The translations under genes were made by a program, and so were the position numbers. Positions 41,759 to 50,323 of a DNA stretch of 64,000 nt are shown one piece after another. The notes under the pieces were generated by a model. It ran no database searches and was not told the DNA's origin. It saw only the letters and a list, made by a program, of their open reading frames with translations. This DNA is from Burkholderiales bacterium (GTDB taxonomy: Bacteria; Pseudomonadota; Gammaproteobacteria; Burkholderiales; JAEUOS01), in the NCBI GenBank assembly GCA_016790635.1, contig JAEUOR010000074.1:1-64000 (forward strand). The letters run 5' to 3'. Numbering within the stretch: position 1 is the first letter of the stretch; each line of letters opens with the position of its first letter.

Positions 41759-42544
41759 CTACGACCAGAGCACCAGTGACCGATCCGGCATGCGGCCGAT
41801 GAACGAGCCAATGCCGATACGGTCGGTGGATTGCCCCGCCGGACCGCCGGCGACTTCGTGCGGGTTGCGCGCGTTGAAGATCACCACGTCGCCGGCCGTG
41901 GGCGCGTAGGTGAAGGTTCTGGCGCCGGCGACCTGGGCGCGCGGCAGGTCGTAGCTTTGCGGGATCTCGCCCGGCGCCACCGTCGGCGTCCAGGGCGCGT
42001 TGTAGACCGTGGTCTTCCCGCCTACTGCCAGGCTCTCGGCAAAGAAGTTCCAGCCCAGTTGCGCGTCGATCGCCGCGTTCGAGTACGCGGGTGAATTGAA
42101 CGGGGCGAAGTCGGCGTGCAGCTTGATGCCCTGCGAGGCGATGCGCACGATGCCGGCGTAGTACTCGCCCAGGCCCGGTTCGCGACCGACGCCGACAGGC
42201 GCATCGTAGACCGCGCTCACGCGCTCGATCAGGCGGGCGACCGGATCGAAGGACGCGTCCAGCACGGGCTTGAGCTTGGCGTTGGCGATGACGACATCGC
42301 GAAAGTAGTCGGCCTTGGGCCGGTCCCAGCGGTATTCGTATTGCGCCATGCCGATGTAGGCCACCGGCGGCGAGACGCTGTAGTGCTTGATCTCGCCTGA
42401 TCGGGCCGCGCGCGCGAACGCGGCGCACTCGGCCGGGGTCGCGAAACCGCGGATGCGCACGGCCGGCACGCGGTTCTCCAGGAGCGCGGCGAACGACTCG
42501 CGTGTCAGCGGCGCTTCCTCGAGGGTGGTCCAGGTGCCCGCCAT
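41759..42544 (-). CDS. 2-oxoglutarate/Fe(II) oxygenase-like protein
   Basis: A 261-residue protein with the likely jelly-roll iron site: GIKLHADFAPFN supplies an HxD pair and GDVVIFNARNPHEVAGG the distal His; an Arg follows in STDRIGIGSF. The region between includes WNFFAESLAVGGKTTVYNAPWTP. This resembles 2OG-Fe(II) oxygenases that are often only annotated as such. The first 60 residues match no motif. It lies 68 bases upstream of a TRAP operon's last gene on the same strand, so it may be a separate unit. Substrate unknown. Confidence 0.72.
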   Translation of the reverse strand: MAGTWTTLEEAPLTRESFAALLENRVPAVRIRGFATPAECAAFARAARSGEIKHYSVSPPVAYIGMAQYEYRWDRPKADYFRDVVIANAKLKPVLDASFDPVARLIERVSAVYDAPVGVGREPGLGEYYAGIVRIASQGIKLHADFAPFNSPAYSNAAIDAQLGWNFFAESLAVGGKTTVYNAPWTPTVAPGEIPQSYDLPRAQVAGARTFTYAPTAGDVVIFNARNPHEVAGGPAGQSTDRIGIGSFIGRMPDRSLVLWS

Positions 42545-42612
42545 GCCGACCTAGAAAGTGATGATCGCGCCGGCAGGACCCGCCGCGCGGGCCCTGCGCG
42601 CCGCGCTCCGCG

Positions 42613-43659
42613 TCAGTTCGCCCGTGCCTGCAGGTTGACGACGCGGCCGACGGTGTCGTTCCAGGATTTCACGCAGTCCGCGCCACAGCGTTTGCCCCAC
42701 TTGGGCAGCACCGACTCCAAGAGCGGCTTGCGCCGCAAGTCGGTGTCACCTGCGGCGATGGGAATCAGCGCCATCTTTGCCGCCGGGCCCTCGCCGCAGG
42801 TGCCGCCGGTGTTGCAGGCCAGGCCGATGTCGTTCTCGCGCTTGTTCTGCTCGAACACCTGGCGCTCGTACTTGGCGAGTTCATTCATGATGAGATTGCG
42901 CACCCCGGCGTCCAGCTTGTTCCAGGAGGCCGTGTTGGCGGCCATCATTCCCGAGCCCCAGTTGATCGGCAGCGGGTAAAGGGCGCGCGCGCCTTCGAAC
43001 CACTTGGCCTTGTAGCCGCCCAGGGTGCCGGTGATTGCGCAGTCGATGACGCCGTTGACCAGCGCCTGCTGCACGTCGCCAAAGGCCATGTTGATGCCGG
43101 AGCCGCCGAAGAACTCGATGAAGTCGGCCTGCGATGCGCCGGAGACCCGCACCTTGCGGCCCTTCAGGTCGGCCAGCGACTTCATCTCGTTCTTGCAGTA
43201 CAGCACCTGTGCCTGGAACGAAGTCAGCGCCAGGACCTTCAGGCCCTGCTTCTCGTAGAACGACTCAAGCGTCGGGCGAAAGCGCGTGGTGACCTCCCAG
43301 AATTGCTCCAGGCTGGTCGACACGCCGGCCAGGTCGGTGGCATCGTTGATCGCGTTCTCGCCAGCGAGAAAGCCCAATTGCGTCGCGGCGATGTCGTATA
43401 GGCCCTGGCGCAGGAGCTTGAACACCTCCGGCCCCTTCAGGCCCATCTCGTTCCAGGGCTTGATGGTCCCGCTCACCGCGCCGCCGGAGACCTGCGGCAT
43501 GACCTTGGTCCAGAAGGGCTGCTCGAGCTCCTTGGACTGGGTGGTGATGCCCAGGTTGCCGACGACATTGAGAGTGGTCTTGGGCAGGACCTGCGCCGTG
43601 ACCCCGAACGACAGGGTCGCGGCAGCCAGGAGGGTGGCGGCTTGTGCAAAGGGGCGCAT
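42613..43659 (-). CDS. dctP: TRAP transporter periplasmic binding protein (second system)
   Basis: A 348-residue DctP-type protein. The signal peptide MRPFAQAATLLAAATLSFGVTA is of Sec type. LADLKGRKVRVSGASQADFIEFFGGSGINMAFGDVQQALVNGVIDCAITG includes the conserved ligand-binding arginine region. Two Cys pairs in the C-terminal part (GLACNTGGTCGEG and GKRCGADC) may form disulfides, unlike the first DctP. AGGAGA lies before the ATG at 43659, directly after a small 6-bp stem-loop (43669-43683) that could stabilise the message. Here dctP is the last gene, after dctQ and dctM. Confidence 0.91.
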   Translation of the reverse strand: MRPFAQAATLLAAATLSFGVTAQVLPKTTLNVVGNLGITTQSKELEQPFWTKVMPQVSGGAVSGTIKPWNEMGLKGPEVFKLLRQGLYDIAATQLGFLAGENAINDATDLAGVSTSLEQFWEVTTRFRPTLESFYEKQGLKVLALTSFQAQVLYCKNEMKSLADLKGRKVRVSGASQADFIEFFGGSGINMAFGDVQQALVNGVIDCAITGTLGGYKAKWFEGARALYPLPINWGSGMMAANTASWNKLDAGVRNLIMNELAKYERQVFEQNKRENDIGLACNTGGTCGEGPAAKMALIPIAAGDTDLRRKPLLESVLPKWGKRCGADCVKSWNDTVGRVVNLQARAN

Positions 43660-43712
43660 CGAATTCTCCTTGAAGGTTTCAAGCACGGGACATCATGAAA
43701 ACAGCACGGACT

Positions 43713-45005
43713 CTACCGGTTTGCCGCCACCAGCGTCGGCAGCCACAGGGCAAGCTCCGGCCATGCCAGCAATGCCGCGATCAGGAGCAGCATGGCCAGC
43801 AGAAAGGGCAGCACGCCAACGACCACGTCGCGAAACGGGCCGCTGCCACGCACCGACTGCACGACGAACAGGTTCATGCCGATCGGCGGAGTGATCAGGG
43901 CAGCCTCGATCAGGATCACGAACACCACGCCGAACCACACCGGGCTGTAACCCAGCTGCTTGATGATCGGCACGACGATCGGCGTGGTCGCGATCATGAG
44001 GGTCAGGGTCTCGACAAAGCAGCCCAGCACCAGGTAGAGCGCGATGATGGCCAGCATCACCGCGAGCGGCGGCCAGGCGAGCCCCTTGACCGCCTCGGTC
44101 GCCAGGTTGGTGAGGCCGATGGTGGACATGACGAAGTTCAGGAAAAACGCCATCAGCACGATCAGCATCACCATCGCGGTGGTGCGCACCGTGCCCTCGA
44201 AGGATGCCAGCAGCACCGGCAGCGTCAGGCGTCCGCGCAGCACCACCAGCGCCAGGGCACCCATGACGCCCAGCGCCGAGGCCTCGGTGGGCGTGGCGAA
44301 ACCGGCGTAGATCGACCCGACCACCAGGAAAAAAAGCAGCAGGGGTGCGATGAGATGCCGCAAGGCGACGAAGCGTTCGCCCCAGGTCGCTGGCGTCGAC
44401 TTGATCGACAGCCCCGGGCGCAAGAGGCAGATCACCAGCACCATGATCGAGAACAGCACGGCCAGGAGCACGCCCGGGATCAAGGCCGCCAGGTACAGGT
44501 CGGACACCGAAGTCTCCGAGAGCGCCCCGTAGATCACCATGTTGATCGACGGCGGGATCAGGATGCCCAGGGTGCCGCCGGCAGCGATGGTTCCCAGGAA
44601 GAGCGCCGGATCGTATCCATAGCGCTTCATGTTGGGGATCGCGATCGTGCCGATGGTCGCCGCGGTGGCCACCGAGGAACCCGAGGTGGCGGCGAACAGG
44701 GCCGAGGCGGCGACGTTGGTATGCATCAACCCGCCCGGGATGCGCCCGACCCAGCGGTCCAATGCCTCGTACATGGCCTCGGCCACGCCTGAGCGCAGCA
44801 GAAGCTCGCCCATCAGGATGAACATGGGCACCGCCACCAGATTGAAGTCCGCGCTGGCGGTCCAGGCGATCTCGCCGACCGCACGCGTGAGCGGGAAGTG
44901 CGAATACAGGTTGCCGAGCACGCCGGCCAGCACACCGAGTGCCGCGGCGACGAAAAGGCTCGAGGCGATGAAGACGAGCAGCAGGATCGCGGTCAGCGCC
45001 AGCAT
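43713..45005 (-). CDS. dctM: TRAP transporter large permease (second system)
   Basis: A 430-residue DctM membrane protein with about 12 spans. NLVAVPMFILMGELLLRSGVAEAMYEALDRWVGRIPGG, SGSSVATAATIGTIAIPNMKRYGYDPALFLGTIAAGGTLGILIPPS-type segments and ALITPPIGMNLFVVQ are characteristic. It lies three bases after dctQ. It is clearly diverged from the first dctM, so the two systems probably take up different acids. Confidence 0.93.
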   Translation of the reverse strand: MLALTAILLLVFIASSLFVAAALGVLAGVLGNLYSHFPLTRAVGEIAWTASADFNLVAVPMFILMGELLLRSGVAEAMYEALDRWVGRIPGGLMHTNVAASALFAATSGSSVATAATIGTIAIPNMKRYGYDPALFLGTIAAGGTLGILIPPSINMVIYGALSETSVSDLYLAALIPGVLLAVLFSIMVLVICLLRPGLSIKSTPATWGERFVALRHLIAPLLLFFLVVGSIYAGFATPTEASALGVMGALALVVLRGRLTLPVLLASFEGTVRTTAMVMLIVLMAFFLNFVMSTIGLTNLATEAVKGLAWPPLAVMLAIIALYLVLGCFVETLTLMIATTPIVVPIIKQLGYSPVWFGVVFVILIEAALITPPIGMNLFVVQSVRGSGPFRDVVVGVLPFLLAMLLLIAALLAWPELALWLPTLVAANR

Positions 45006-45008
45006 GCT

Positions 45009-45605
45009 TCAGCGCTCCGCAGCGGCGTTGGTTGGCGCCGCGACGCGCGCCCCGCTGGCGTTGATCTCCTCGTCCAGAGTCGAGACGCCCAGATCGCGCG
45101 TGATCGCCTCGACATCACCGCGCAGCAGTTGCCACAGCGCGATCAACGCGACCACGACGGCCGACACCGCGAACCACGCCAGGCCGAGCAGCCAGATCGA
45201 CTGCGGCACCGCGATTGCCAGCCCCAGGGTCGAGTTGGTCTTGGCACCGCTGGCGGCGTTCTGCATGACCACCCGGGCGCACCAGTAAAGGAGCGTGCCG
45301 GCGATACCCGCCAGGATGGCGACCGACAAGGTATCGAGCAGCGCGCGCACCGGGCGCGGCAGGAAGTTGTAGACCACTTCAATGCGGATGTGCGCCTTGG
45401 AGAAGAAGGCGAAGGCGAAGCCAAACGCGGTGGAGATCGCGAACGCGTAGCCGGACAGTTCGAAGCTTTCGAAACGGGTGGACTGGAACAGGCTGCGGAA
45501 GATCACATCCAGCGTGACCAGGAACGCGGAGGCCAGGATCAGCGCGCCGCCACCCCAGGCGAACCAGCGCGATACACGTGCAAGAAACCCCTCGGCAACG
45601 TTCAA
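45009..45605 (-). CDS. dctQ: TRAP transporter small permease (second system)
   Basis: A DctQ-type protein of about 198 residues with four spans: GGGALILASAFLVTLDVIFRSLF and AFGFAFAFFSKAHIRIEVVYNFLPRPVRALLD are family features. No in-frame ATG or GTG precedes the first span at a sensible place; TTG at 45603-45605 is the best start. The frame runs far upstream (to 46505) but that part is antisense to the maleate isomerase-like gene. The C-terminal about 40 residues, rich in Ala and charged residues, extend beyond typical DctQ. Confidence 0.82.
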   Translation of the reverse strand: MNVAEGFLARVSRWFAWGGGALILASAFLVTLDVIFRSLFQSTRFESFELSGYAFAISTAFGFAFAFFSKAHIRIEVVYNFLPRPVRALLDTLSVAILAGIAGTLLYWCARVVMQNAASGAKTNSTLGLAIAVPQSIWLLGLAWFAVSAVVVALIALWQLLRGDVEAITRDLGVSTLDEEINASGARVAAPTNAAAER

Positions 45606-45654
45606 GTCTTGATCCCGGTCAAAGAGACATTGCGCCAAAACGCCGACGCTGCAA

Positions 45655-45676
45655 GATTCGATATATACAATGAATC
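45655..45676. promoter_or_regulatory. AT-rich inverted repeat in a divergent promoter region
   Basis: GATTC and GAATC arms (45655-45659 and 45672-45676) flank the AT-rich core GATATATACAAT. On the minus strand the core reads ATTGTATATAT, containing a TTGTATA half-site like those of GntR-family regulators. It lies between the TRAP operon (minus) and the maleate-isomerase-like gene (plus), where a shared operator would be expected. No regulator gene is nearby. The TATATA/TATACA stretch could simply be a -10 box. Confidence 0.3.
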
Positions 45677-45764
45677 GCACTCTTGCGCCAGCGCGCCCGC
45701 ACGGCACGCGACGCGGCCCGCCATGGGTGGCCCGGCCAGGAGCACGAGCAACAAGGAGACCACG

Positions 45765-46508
45765 ATGACCGATTCCCTGGGATACCGCGCCAAGTTCGCG
45801 GTCCTGATTCCCTCGACCAACACCTCGGTGCAGCCCGAGTTCGACGCCATGCGCCCGCCCGGCGTGACCAACCATATCAGCCGCATCGTTATCCCCAACA
45901 TCGCGCTCAACAACGACGCCGATTTCCAGCGCCTCATCGAACTGATCGCCGCGGCGCAGGACCACGCGGTCGACTCCGCCATGTCCTGCGAACCCGATCG
46001 CCTGGTACTGGGCATCTCGGCCGAGACTTTCTGGGACGGGCTCAATGCCAGCCGCAAGCTGAAGGCCGACCTGATGGCCAGGACGGGCCTGCCGGTATCG
46101 ATGGGGTCGGAAGCCTGCGACGCCGCGCTGGCCCTCTACGGCGCCAAGCGCCTGGCCATCATCACCCCCTACATGCCGGTGGGGGATGCCAACGTGCGGC
46201 GCTTTTTCGAGGAGTCGGGCTACGAGGTCAAGCGCATCAAGGGTCTCAAGTGCGAGAGCCCGGTGGCGATCGCCCACGTGCAGGAGGAGACGCTGCGCGA
46301 CGCGGTGCGCGAACTGGACGGCGACGACGTCGACGTGATCCTGCAGGTCGGCACCAATCTCGCCATGGCGCGCCTGGCCGGCAGCGCCTCGCAATGGGTC
46401 GCGCGGCCGGTGATGGCGATCAATACCGCGATCTACTGGCATGCGCTGCGCCAGCACGGCATCACCGATCGCATCAGCGGGTTCGGCCCGCTGCTGGAAC
46501 GCCACTGA
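45765..46508 (+). CDS. Maleate isomerase/arylmalonate decarboxylase family protein
   Basis: A 247-residue member of the Asp/Glu racemase-like fold. FAVLIPSTNTSVQPEFDAM is the family start; MSCEPDRLVLGISAETFWDG holds Cys75, the first active-site cysteine position. The second family cysteine, in the C-terminal half, is normally just before TN; here QVGTNLAM has Gly196 instead. Maleate isomerase needs both cysteines, while arylmalonate decarboxylase uses only one, so a non-isomerase activity is possible. AAGGAGA lies before the ATG at 45765. It is the first gene of a plus-strand unit running towards the amidohydrolase and later genes. Confidence 0.82.
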   Translation: MTDSLGYRAKFAVLIPSTNTSVQPEFDAMRPPGVTNHISRIVIPNIALNNDADFQRLIELIAAAQDHAVDSAMSCEPDRLVLGISAETFWDGLNASRKLKADLMARTGLPVSMGSEACDAALALYGAKRLAIITPYMPVGDANVRRFFEESGYEVKRIKGLKCESPVAIAHVQEETLRDAVRELDGDDVDVILQVGTNLAMARLAGSASQWVARPVMAINTAIYWHALRQHGITDRISGFGPLLERH

Positions 46509-46618
46509 CGCATGGCCGCGTGCTAATTTAGCGCCCCTGAGAGCAGGGCCGCGCCGGCAGTCCGCCGACCCCCTGCTCCCGTGTTCAACTTCGATCCGCC
46601 CTTTCCGAGAGAACCCTC

Positions 46619-47608
46619 ATGACCAGCCCCGTCATCGACGTCCATACCCACATGCTGTCCAACGAATGGGTCGCAACGCTCGCCCAGCACGGCGCGCCGC
46701 GCTATTCGATGAAGGAGGTGCGTGGGGGACTCAAGGCCATCCACCTCGACGGCGCGCCCTTCATGACCCCGGTGCCGGGCATGTTCGACTACGACGCGCG
46801 CATCCGCATGATGGACAACGCAGGCATCGATGTTTCGATCATCTCGCTGACCTGCCCGAACGTGTTCTGGGGCGGCGAGGAGATCAGCGCGCGCACCGCG
46901 GCGATGATGAACGACACCTTCCGTGACGCGCAGACCCGCTACGCCGGACGCATCCACTGGTTTGCAACCCTGCCCTGGCAGTATCCGGCGCGCGCGGTCG
47001 CCGAACTCAAGCGCGCGCACGCCATGGGTGCAGTGGGCGTCATGGTGCTGGCCAACATCGACGGCCGCCACCTGACCGACCCGGACTTCGCCCCGGTGTG
47101 GCAGGCCATCGACGATCTCGCGCTGCCAGTGCTGATCCACCCGACCGCGCCGCCCGGGGTGGCCAGCATGGACATGGTGCGCTTCCAGCTCACCGCCTCG
47201 ATTGGCTTCACCTTCGATACCTCGCTTGCGGTCGCACGGCTCATTTACGACGGCTTCCTGGACCGCTACCCGAACTTGAAGATCATCGCCTCGCACGGCG
47301 GCGGCGCCATCCCCTTTCTCATCGGCCGCCTGGACCAGTGCTTCCACAACATCCCCGCGTGCAAGGAGAAGATCGAGCTCGAGCCCTCGGACTACCTGCG
47401 CCGCATCTACGTCGACTCGGTGGTCTTTCGCCAGGACGTGCTCGAGATGTGCGTGCGCCAGGTCGGCAGCATGAACGTGTTGTACGGCTCGGACTACCCG
47501 CACACCATCGGCGACGTGTACAACACGCTGGCCCAGGTCGACGCCCTGCCCTCGGGCGTGCGCGAGCGCGTGCGCGGCTACAACGCGCAGCGCATCTTCA
47601 AGCTGTAG
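46619..47608 (+). CDS. Amidohydrolase family protein (ACMSD/decarboxylase-like)
   Basis: A 329-residue TIM-barrel metalloenzyme. The metal ligands are visible: VIDVHTHM (H9, H11), LPVLIHPTAP (His), KIIASHGGGAIPFLIGRLD (His) and LYGSDYPH (Asp). This ACMSD-like branch includes aminocarboxymuconate-semialdehyde, gamma-resorcylate and other non-oxidative decarboxylases as well as hydrolases. Given the surrounding genes, a decarboxylase or lactone/amide hydrolase of a ring acid or cleavage product is likely. The ATG is 110 bases after the preceding stop. Confidence 0.87.
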   Translation: MTSPVIDVHTHMLSNEWVATLAQHGAPRYSMKEVRGGLKAIHLDGAPFMTPVPGMFDYDARIRMMDNAGIDVSIISLTCPNVFWGGEEISARTAAMMNDTFRDAQTRYAGRIHWFATLPWQYPARAVAELKRAHAMGAVGVMVLANIDGRHLTDPDFAPVWQAIDDLALPVLIHPTAPPGVASMDMVRFQLTASIGFTFDTSLAVARLIYDGFLDRYPNLKIIASHGGGAIPFLIGRLDQCFHNIPACKEKIELEPSDYLRRIYVDSVVFRQDVLEMCVRQVGSMNVLYGSDYPHTIGDVYNTLAQVDALPSGVRERVRGYNAQRIFKL

Positions 47609-47631
47609 GCGATCCGACCGGGGCACGCCGC

Positions 47632-48498
47632 GTGGCCGCCGTCCTCGCACCTTCGTTCTCGCTCTTGCCCCTCAAGGGCGACTTCGGCGCCGAGGTGCGC
47701 GGCCTTGACATCGCTCAGCCGCCCGATGCGGCGACCGGCGCGGCATTGCGCGAGGCCTTCGGCCGCCACCGCCTGCTCGTCTTCCGCGGCCAGCGCCTGC
47801 CGCCGGCGGTGCACATCGCGTTCTCGCGCATCTTCGGCGACCTGGAAATCCACGTCCTCGACGAGTACCACAAGGCCGAGTACCCGGAGATCTTCGAACT
47901 CTCCAACATCGGCCCCGACGGCCGGCCCAACGCGGTGCACCCGGACCGCGGCACGCTCTTCTGGCACACCGACGCCTCCTGGCAGGAAGTGCCGGCGCTG
48001 GCGACGCTGCTCTACGCCGAAGCCGTGCCGCGTGCAGGAGGGCATACGCTCTTCGCCGACATGATCGGCGCCTACGAGGCCCTGGGCGCAGCCGAGCGCG
48101 AGCGCTTCGCGACGCTCGAAGTCGTGCACGACCTCGAGGTTTCGCGCCGCAAGGCCGGCTACCCCGGCATGACCGAAGCGCAGCGCGCACAACGTCCGCC
48201 AGTCGTGCAACCGCTGGTGCGCCTGCACGAGGCGACCGGGCGGCGCGCGCTCTACCTGGGCAGCCACGGCCAGAGCATCGTCGGCATGGATGAGGTCGCA
48301 GGCCGCGGACTCATCGAGCGCGTCATGGCGCACTGCGTCGAGCCGCGCTTCATCGTCGACCACACCTGGCAACCCGGAGACCTGGTCATGTGGGACAACG
48401 GCGCCAGCATGCATCGCGCCACCGAGTACGACACCGCCGTCGAACCGCGGGTCGTGCGCCGAACCGTCGTGCGGGGCAAGCCGGTGCGACGGGGTTGA
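47632..48498 (+). CDS. TauD/TfdA family dioxygenase
   Basis: A 288-residue Fe(II)/2-oxoglutarate oxygenase. FGAEVRGLDIAQPPD is the family start, FWHTDASWQEVPALATLL supplies the HxD pair and SMHRATEYD with the C-terminal RRTVVRG provides the distal His and the 2OG-binding Arg. TauD/TfdA enzymes oxidise taurine, 2,4-D and related compounds, releasing a side chain. The start is GTG (47632), 23 bases after the amidohydrolase stop; the longer reading upstream overlaps that gene. It precedes a GST gene by four bases. Confidence 0.88.
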   Translation: MAAVLAPSFSLLPLKGDFGAEVRGLDIAQPPDAATGAALREAFGRHRLLVFRGQRLPPAVHIAFSRIFGDLEIHVLDEYHKAEYPEIFELSNIGPDGRPNAVHPDRGTLFWHTDASWQEVPALATLLYAEAVPRAGGHTLFADMIGAYEALGAAERERFATLEVVHDLEVSRRKAGYPGMTEAQRAQRPPVVQPLVRLHEATGRRALYLGSHGQSIVGMDEVAGRGLIERVMAHCVEPRFIVDHTWQPGDLVMWDNGASMHRATEYDTAVEPRVVRRTVVRGKPVRRG

Positions 48499-48502
48499 GC
48501 CC

Positions 48503-49279
48503 ATGCTGACCCTCTACAACAACGCCTATTCGACATGCAGCCAGAAGGTGCGCCTCGTCCTGGCCGAGAAGGGTATCGCCTGGGAAGACCGGCAGATCAT
48601 CTTCAAGAACAACGAACACATCGCGCCTGAGTATCTGCGCCTCAACCCCAACGGCGTGGTGCCGACCCTGGTGCACGACGGACATGTGATCCTCGACTCC
48701 TCGGTCATCATGGAGTACCTGGACGAAGTGTTTCCCGAACCGCCGTTGGTGCCGCGCGACGCGCCCGGCCGCGCGCAGATGCGCAAATGGCTGCGCTACT
48801 TCGAGGAGGTGGCCACGCCTTCGGTCCGTCCGCCGTCCTTCAACCAGGCCTTCCTGCCGCGCTTCGAACAATTGAGCGACGCCGATTTCGACGCCGCCGC
48901 CCAAGCGCGCCCGCTGCGCAAGCACTTCTACAAGCGCATGGGCAAGGGCGGCTTCTCGGATGCCGACCTCACGGTCGCCTACGACGGATTCCGCCAGACG
49001 GCCGAGCGCATGGACGCGGCGCTCGAAGGCCAGGCCTGGCTGCTGGCCGGCGATCGGCCATCGGTTGCGGACTGCTGCGTCGCGCCGCTGTACGACCGCA
49101 TGGACGACCTGGGGCTTGCCGATCTTTGGCGCGGCGCCCCCCACGTCGCGGCCTGGCTGGCGCGCTTTCGCGCGCGGCCGTCTTGGAGCGCCACGTTCTA
49201 CCCTGGCGCGCGTCTTTCGGATACTCTTGATGCCCTTGGCGCGCGGCGACGCGCACCGGCCGACCTGGTCGCCTGCTGA
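48503..49279 (+). CDS. Glutathione S-transferase family protein (second)
   Basis: A 258-residue GST. The thioredoxin-like domain has MLTLYNNAYSTCSQKVRLVLAEKGIAWEDRQI, with Ser/Cys at the usual catalytic site, and NPNGVVPTLVHDGHVILDSSVIMEYL for glutathione binding. The C-terminal domain has SVADCCVAPLYDRMDDLGL. GSTs with STCSQKVR resemble maleylacetoacetate isomerase/beta-etherase relatives. It starts four bases after the TauD-like gene stop, in the same operon. Together with the FAA hydrolases downstream it could form an isomerase-hydrolase sequence like that after gentisate or homogentisate cleavage. Confidence 0.87.
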   Translation: MLTLYNNAYSTCSQKVRLVLAEKGIAWEDRQIIFKNNEHIAPEYLRLNPNGVVPTLVHDGHVILDSSVIMEYLDEVFPEPPLVPRDAPGRAQMRKWLRYFEEVATPSVRPPSFNQAFLPRFEQLSDADFDAAAQARPLRKHFYKRMGKGGFSDADLTVAYDGFRQTAERMDAALEGQAWLLAGDRPSVADCCVAPLYDRMDDLGLADLWRGAPHVAAWLARFRARPSWSATFYPGARLSDTLDALGARRRAPADLVAC

Positions 49280-49311
49280 GGCGGACCTGCACTTCACACG
49301 GGGAGACAGCC

Positions 49312-50310
49312 TTGAAATCCTGGCAATACACCAAAGGCCTGCACGAACTCGGCAACGGCCTCTACGCCTGGCTGCTGCCGGACGGCACCTGGGGCTACAG
49401 CAACTCGGGCTTCATCACCGACGCCGGCGAGTCACTCATGGTCGACACGCTGTTCGACCTGAAGCTCACGCGCGAGATGCTCGACGGCCTGAAACGCGCG
49501 GTTCCCGCCGCGGCGCACATCGGCACCCTGGTCAATACGCACTCCAACGGCGACCACACCTTCGGCAACCAGCTTCTGGCGGGCAGCCGCATCATCACCA
49601 GCAAGGCCTGCGCGCAGGAGATGGCCGACCGGCCACCCGAAGAGCTGGCGCACATGATGACCAATTGGCGCGCCTTGGGCGAGGCCGGCGAGTTCCTGCA
49701 CGAGACCATGGGCTCGCGCTTCGACTTTTCCGGCATCGTCTACACCGCGCCCACCGAGACCTTCGAAGGCAACCTCACGCTCAAGGTCGGGGCGAAAGAG
49801 GTGCGGTTGGTGAGCGTGGGCCCGGCGCATACGCGCGGCGACATCCTCGCCTACGTACCGGCCGATCGCACGGTCTTCACCGGCGACATTCTTTTCAACG
49901 GCGGCCACCCGGCCGTGTGGGCGGGGCCGGTGGCCAACTGGATCAAGGCCTGTGACCTGATGCTCTCCTGGGACGTGGATGTGATCGTGCCGGGCCACGG
50001 CCCGATCACCGACAAGTCGGCGGTGCGGGCGCTGAAGCATTACCTGGAATACGTGACGATCGAGGCGAGCAAGCGCTTCGCCGCCGGCATGGACGATGTG
50101 GCCGCCACGCGCGACATCGCCTGGGACGCGTTTCGCGACTGGACCGACATCGAGCGCATCTTCATCAACGTCAACGCGCTGTATCGCGAGTACAGGAAGG
50201 ACCCCTCGCCGCCGGATGTGCCGCGCCTCTTCGGCCTCATGTCCGGCTACCACAAGGAACTGGTGGCCAAGGGCATGCACTGCGAATTCTGCGCCGCGCA
50301 TCGCCACTGA
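49312..50310 (+). CDS. Metallo-beta-lactamase fold hydrolase
   Basis: A 332-residue MBL-fold protein. The first metal motif is NTHSNGDHTFGN: compared with HxHxDH the second His is Asn79, while His77, Asp81 and His82 remain. AHTRGDILAYVP, FTGDILFNGGHP and VPGHGP provide the other ligands. The Asn form occurs in a known MBL subgroup, so the enzyme need not be inactive. A Cys-x2-Cys pair (CEFCAAH) ends the protein and could bind a metal. The start is TTG (49312) with GGGGAGA eight bases before it. The FAA hydrolase gene follows after 13 bases. Confidence 0.82.
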   Translation: MKSWQYTKGLHELGNGLYAWLLPDGTWGYSNSGFITDAGESLMVDTLFDLKLTREMLDGLKRAVPAAAHIGTLVNTHSNGDHTFGNQLLAGSRIITSKACAQEMADRPPEELAHMMTNWRALGEAGEFLHETMGSRFDFSGIVYTAPTETFEGNLTLKVGAKEVRLVSVGPAHTRGDILAYVPADRTVFTGDILFNGGHPAVWAGPVANWIKACDLMLSWDVDVIVPGHGPITDKSAVRALKHYLEYVTIEASKRFAAGMDDVAATRDIAWDAFRDWTDIERIFINVNALYREYRKDPSPPDVPRLFGLMSGYHKELVAKGMHCEFCAAHRH

Positions 50311-50323
50311 CACGGAGCGAGCC

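Noticed and set aside
42613..45605. Second TRAP system as a recent duplicate of the first
   Set aside because: Gene order differs (dctQ-dctM-dctP against dctP-dctQ-dctM), and the signal peptides and the DctM and DctP sequences are clearly diverged.
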